The position numbers were made by a program, and so were the translations under genes. The notes under the pieces are model-generated. The model ran no database searches. It was not told the DNA's origin and saw only the letters and a program-made list of their open reading frames with translations. Positions 62,719-64,000 of a DNA stretch of 64,000 nt are shown in pieces. The DNA is from Qipengyuania sp. YIM B01966 (GTDB lineage: Bacteria; Pseudomonadota; Alphaproteobacteria; Sphingomonadales; Sphingomonadaceae). The first letter of the stretch is position 1. Each line of letters opens with the position of its first letter. Location of the stretch: positions 1 to 64,000 of the forward strand of contig NZ_JADMNM010000001.1 of assembly GCF_016461955.1 (NCBI RefSeq), written 5' to 3'.

Positions 62719-64000
62719 TCAGCCAGCGCCGTCCAGCGCCTCAGCAATGAGCCGCCTTGTGTTGGCGATCCCATAAAGCGCGATGAAGCTGCCCATGCGC
62801 GGCCCCTGCGAGGAGCCGAGCAGCGTTTCATAGAGCGCCTTGAACCAGTCGCGCAGCGCGGCAAAGCCGAACTCCTCGTGCTTGCCGATCTCGTAAACCA
62901 GCGTTTGCAGCGCATCGGCGGGCGTATCCTCGGGCAATGCGGCAAGCTCCGCGTCGAGCGCCCGCAGCGCCGCAGCCTCGCCGGGCGCGGGTGCGCGGCG
63001 GACCAGTGTCGGGGCCACGTAATCGCGATTATAGGCGAGCGCCCGTTCGACCAGCACGTCGAGCGCAGGGTGCCGCGCGGGATCGGGATCAGCGATGTAA
63101 TTGCCCAGATACGACCAGACCTGGTCGCGCGTGGCCCCCGCGCCGAGGACGCCGACCAGATTGAGCAACAGCCCATAGGTCACCGGCAGGCTGTCGCCCG
63201 CCCCGCCACGGGCAGGGTCGGTCGCGCCGAGCAGATGCCACACCGGATTGCCCAATTGCTGTTCGACCGGCTGGTCGGCGAGCTTTTCGCGGAACTGCCA
63301 ATATTCATCGACCGCGCGGGGGATCACCCCGACATGGAGGCTCTTGGCGCTCTTGGGTTCGCGGAACAGATAGAACCCGAGGCTCTCCTCGCTGCCATAG
63401 GCGAGCCACTGGTCGATGGTCAGGCCATTACCCCTCGACTTGGAAATCTTCTCGCCATTTTCATCGAGGAACAATTCGTAGATCAGCCCATCGGGCTTGC
63501 GGCCGCCCAGCACCTGCGCGATCCTGCCCGACTGGATGCCGCTGTCGGTCAGATCCTTGCCGTACATCTCGTAATCGACGCCCAGCGCGACCCAGCGCAT
63601 CGCCCAATCGACTTTCCATTGCAGCTTGGCCTGCCCGCCCAGCGCGGACTGTTCGACCACCTGGCCATCCTCGTCGGTGAAGCGGATCAGACCGGCGGCG
63701 GCGTCAACCACCTCCACCGGCACCTGCAGCACCCGGCCTGTCGCGGGCGAGATCGGCAGCACCGGCGAATAGGTTGCCGCGCGTTCGGCGCGCAGCGTCG
63801 GCAGCATGATATCGAGGATCGCCTGATACTGCGTCAGCACGCCGACCAGCGCGGCATCGAACGCGCCTGAATTATATCGTTCGCTGGCCGAGACGAATTC
63901 ATATTCGAACCCGAACCGGTCGAGGAAGCGGCGCAGCATGGCGTTGTTGTGCGCAGCGAAACTCTCAAACCCGGCGTCGAACGGATCAGGTATGCGGCTC
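62719..64000 (-). CDS. lysS: Class I lysyl-tRNA synthetase, 5' end outside window
   Basis: Open to the right edge; about 426 C-terminal residues are visible. KISKSRGNGL is the class I KMSKS loop, and DWAMRWVALGVDYEMYGKDLTDSG and the PDPFD...ESFAAHNNAMLRRFLDRFGFEYEF part near the edge are typical of archaeal-type class I LysRS, the form used by alphaproteobacteria instead of class II. The HIGH motif lies beyond position 64000. The alpha-helical C-terminal cage binds the anticodon. It meets the hydroxylase gene tail to tail with a 3-base gap. Confidence 0.95.
   Translation of the reverse strand, partial: SRIPDPFDAGFESFAAHNNAMLRRFLDRFGFEYEFVSASERYNSGAFDAALVGVLTQYQAILDIMLPTLRAERAATYSPVLPISPATGRVLQVPVEVVDAAAGLIRFTDEDGQVVEQSALGGQAKLQWKVDWAMRWVALGVDYEMYGKDLTDSGIQSGRIAQVLGGRKPDGLIYELFLDENGEKISKSRGNGLTIDQWLAYGSEESLGFYLFREPKSAKSLHVGVIPRAVDEYWQFREKLADQPVEQQLGNPVWHLLGATDPARGGAGDSLPVTYGLLLNLVGVLGAGATRDQVWSYLGNYIADPDPARHPALDVLVERALAYNRDYVAPTLVRRAPAPGEAAALRALDAELAALPEDTPADALQTLVYEIGKHEEFGFAALRDWFKALYETLLGSSQGPRMGSFIALYGIANTRRLIAEALDGAG

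Overview
The window is a piece of chromosome from an alphaproteobacterium, most probably a sphingomonad (Erythrobacteraceae or Sphingomonadaceae). The basis is the high-GC coding style, a class I lysyl-tRNA synthetase, LexA-like boxes of the GTTC-N7-GTTC direct-repeat type, a GGAAC-N17-CGTT promoter of the EcfG type, and an envelope operon (pyrH-frr-uppS-cdsA-dxr-rseP-bamA-skp-fabZ) that lacks the usual lpxD/lpxA/lpxB genes, as expected of bacteria that replace LPS with glycosphingolipids. No species can be named from the sequence alone.

Layout. Positions 1 to about 5390 are the end of an integrative element whose tyrosine integrase lies against the 3' end of a tRNA-Met gene. It carries a strawberry-notch-type methyltransferase/helicase (cut by the window edge), a CHC2/Toprim primase-like protein, a VirB1-like lytic transglycosylase, a small OB-fold-like protein, and a LexA-like box between the divergent genes. 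After the tRNA the core chromosome resumes: thpR, mltG, fabF, acpP, aspS, rnd, oxyR, pgsA, an LplT-like transporter, a thiamine-diphosphate enzyme, csbD, an EVE protein and a GGDEF-EAL protein. A tightly overlapping dapF-mtaB-ftsY-ispZ operon follows, then kup, a complete ccmCDEFGHI cytochrome c maturation run, leucine dehydrogenase and tRNA-His.

From 32.3 to 44.5 kb lies the translation/envelope supercluster rpsB, tsf, pyrH, frr, uppS, cdsA, dxr, rseP, bamA, skp, fabZ, then rpmE. It covers ribosome components and recycling, isoprenoid precursor and undecaprenyl-PP synthesis, CDP-diacylglycerol, site-2 protease, outer-membrane assembly and fatty acid dehydration. It is interrupted only by a divergent metallophosphoesterase. 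Next come pssA-psd (phosphatidylethanolamine synthesis), a KAS III-like enzyme, tRNA-Tyr, rlmB, ilvE, nadE, topoisomerase IB, yghU, tRNA-Gln, a frameshifted FkbM methyltransferase, a truncated hemoglobin/DUF1971 pair, an M28 peptidase, ettA, an RcnB-like protein, cytochrome b561, a second 2-oxoglutarate hydroxylase and lysS (cut by the right edge).

The most unusual items are: (i) two tandem LexA-like boxes just upstream of an unannotatable 86-residue single-span membrane protein next to rpsB, a candidate SOS-induced division or envelope effector; (ii) an 18-codon ORF preceded by a 14-nt perfect complement of the 16S rRNA 3' end, inside a hairpin-rich transcription unit near 49 kb; (iii) the LexA-like box inside the integrative element; (iv) the EcfG-type promoter of csbD; and (v) the frameshifted FkbM gene behind tRNA-Gln.
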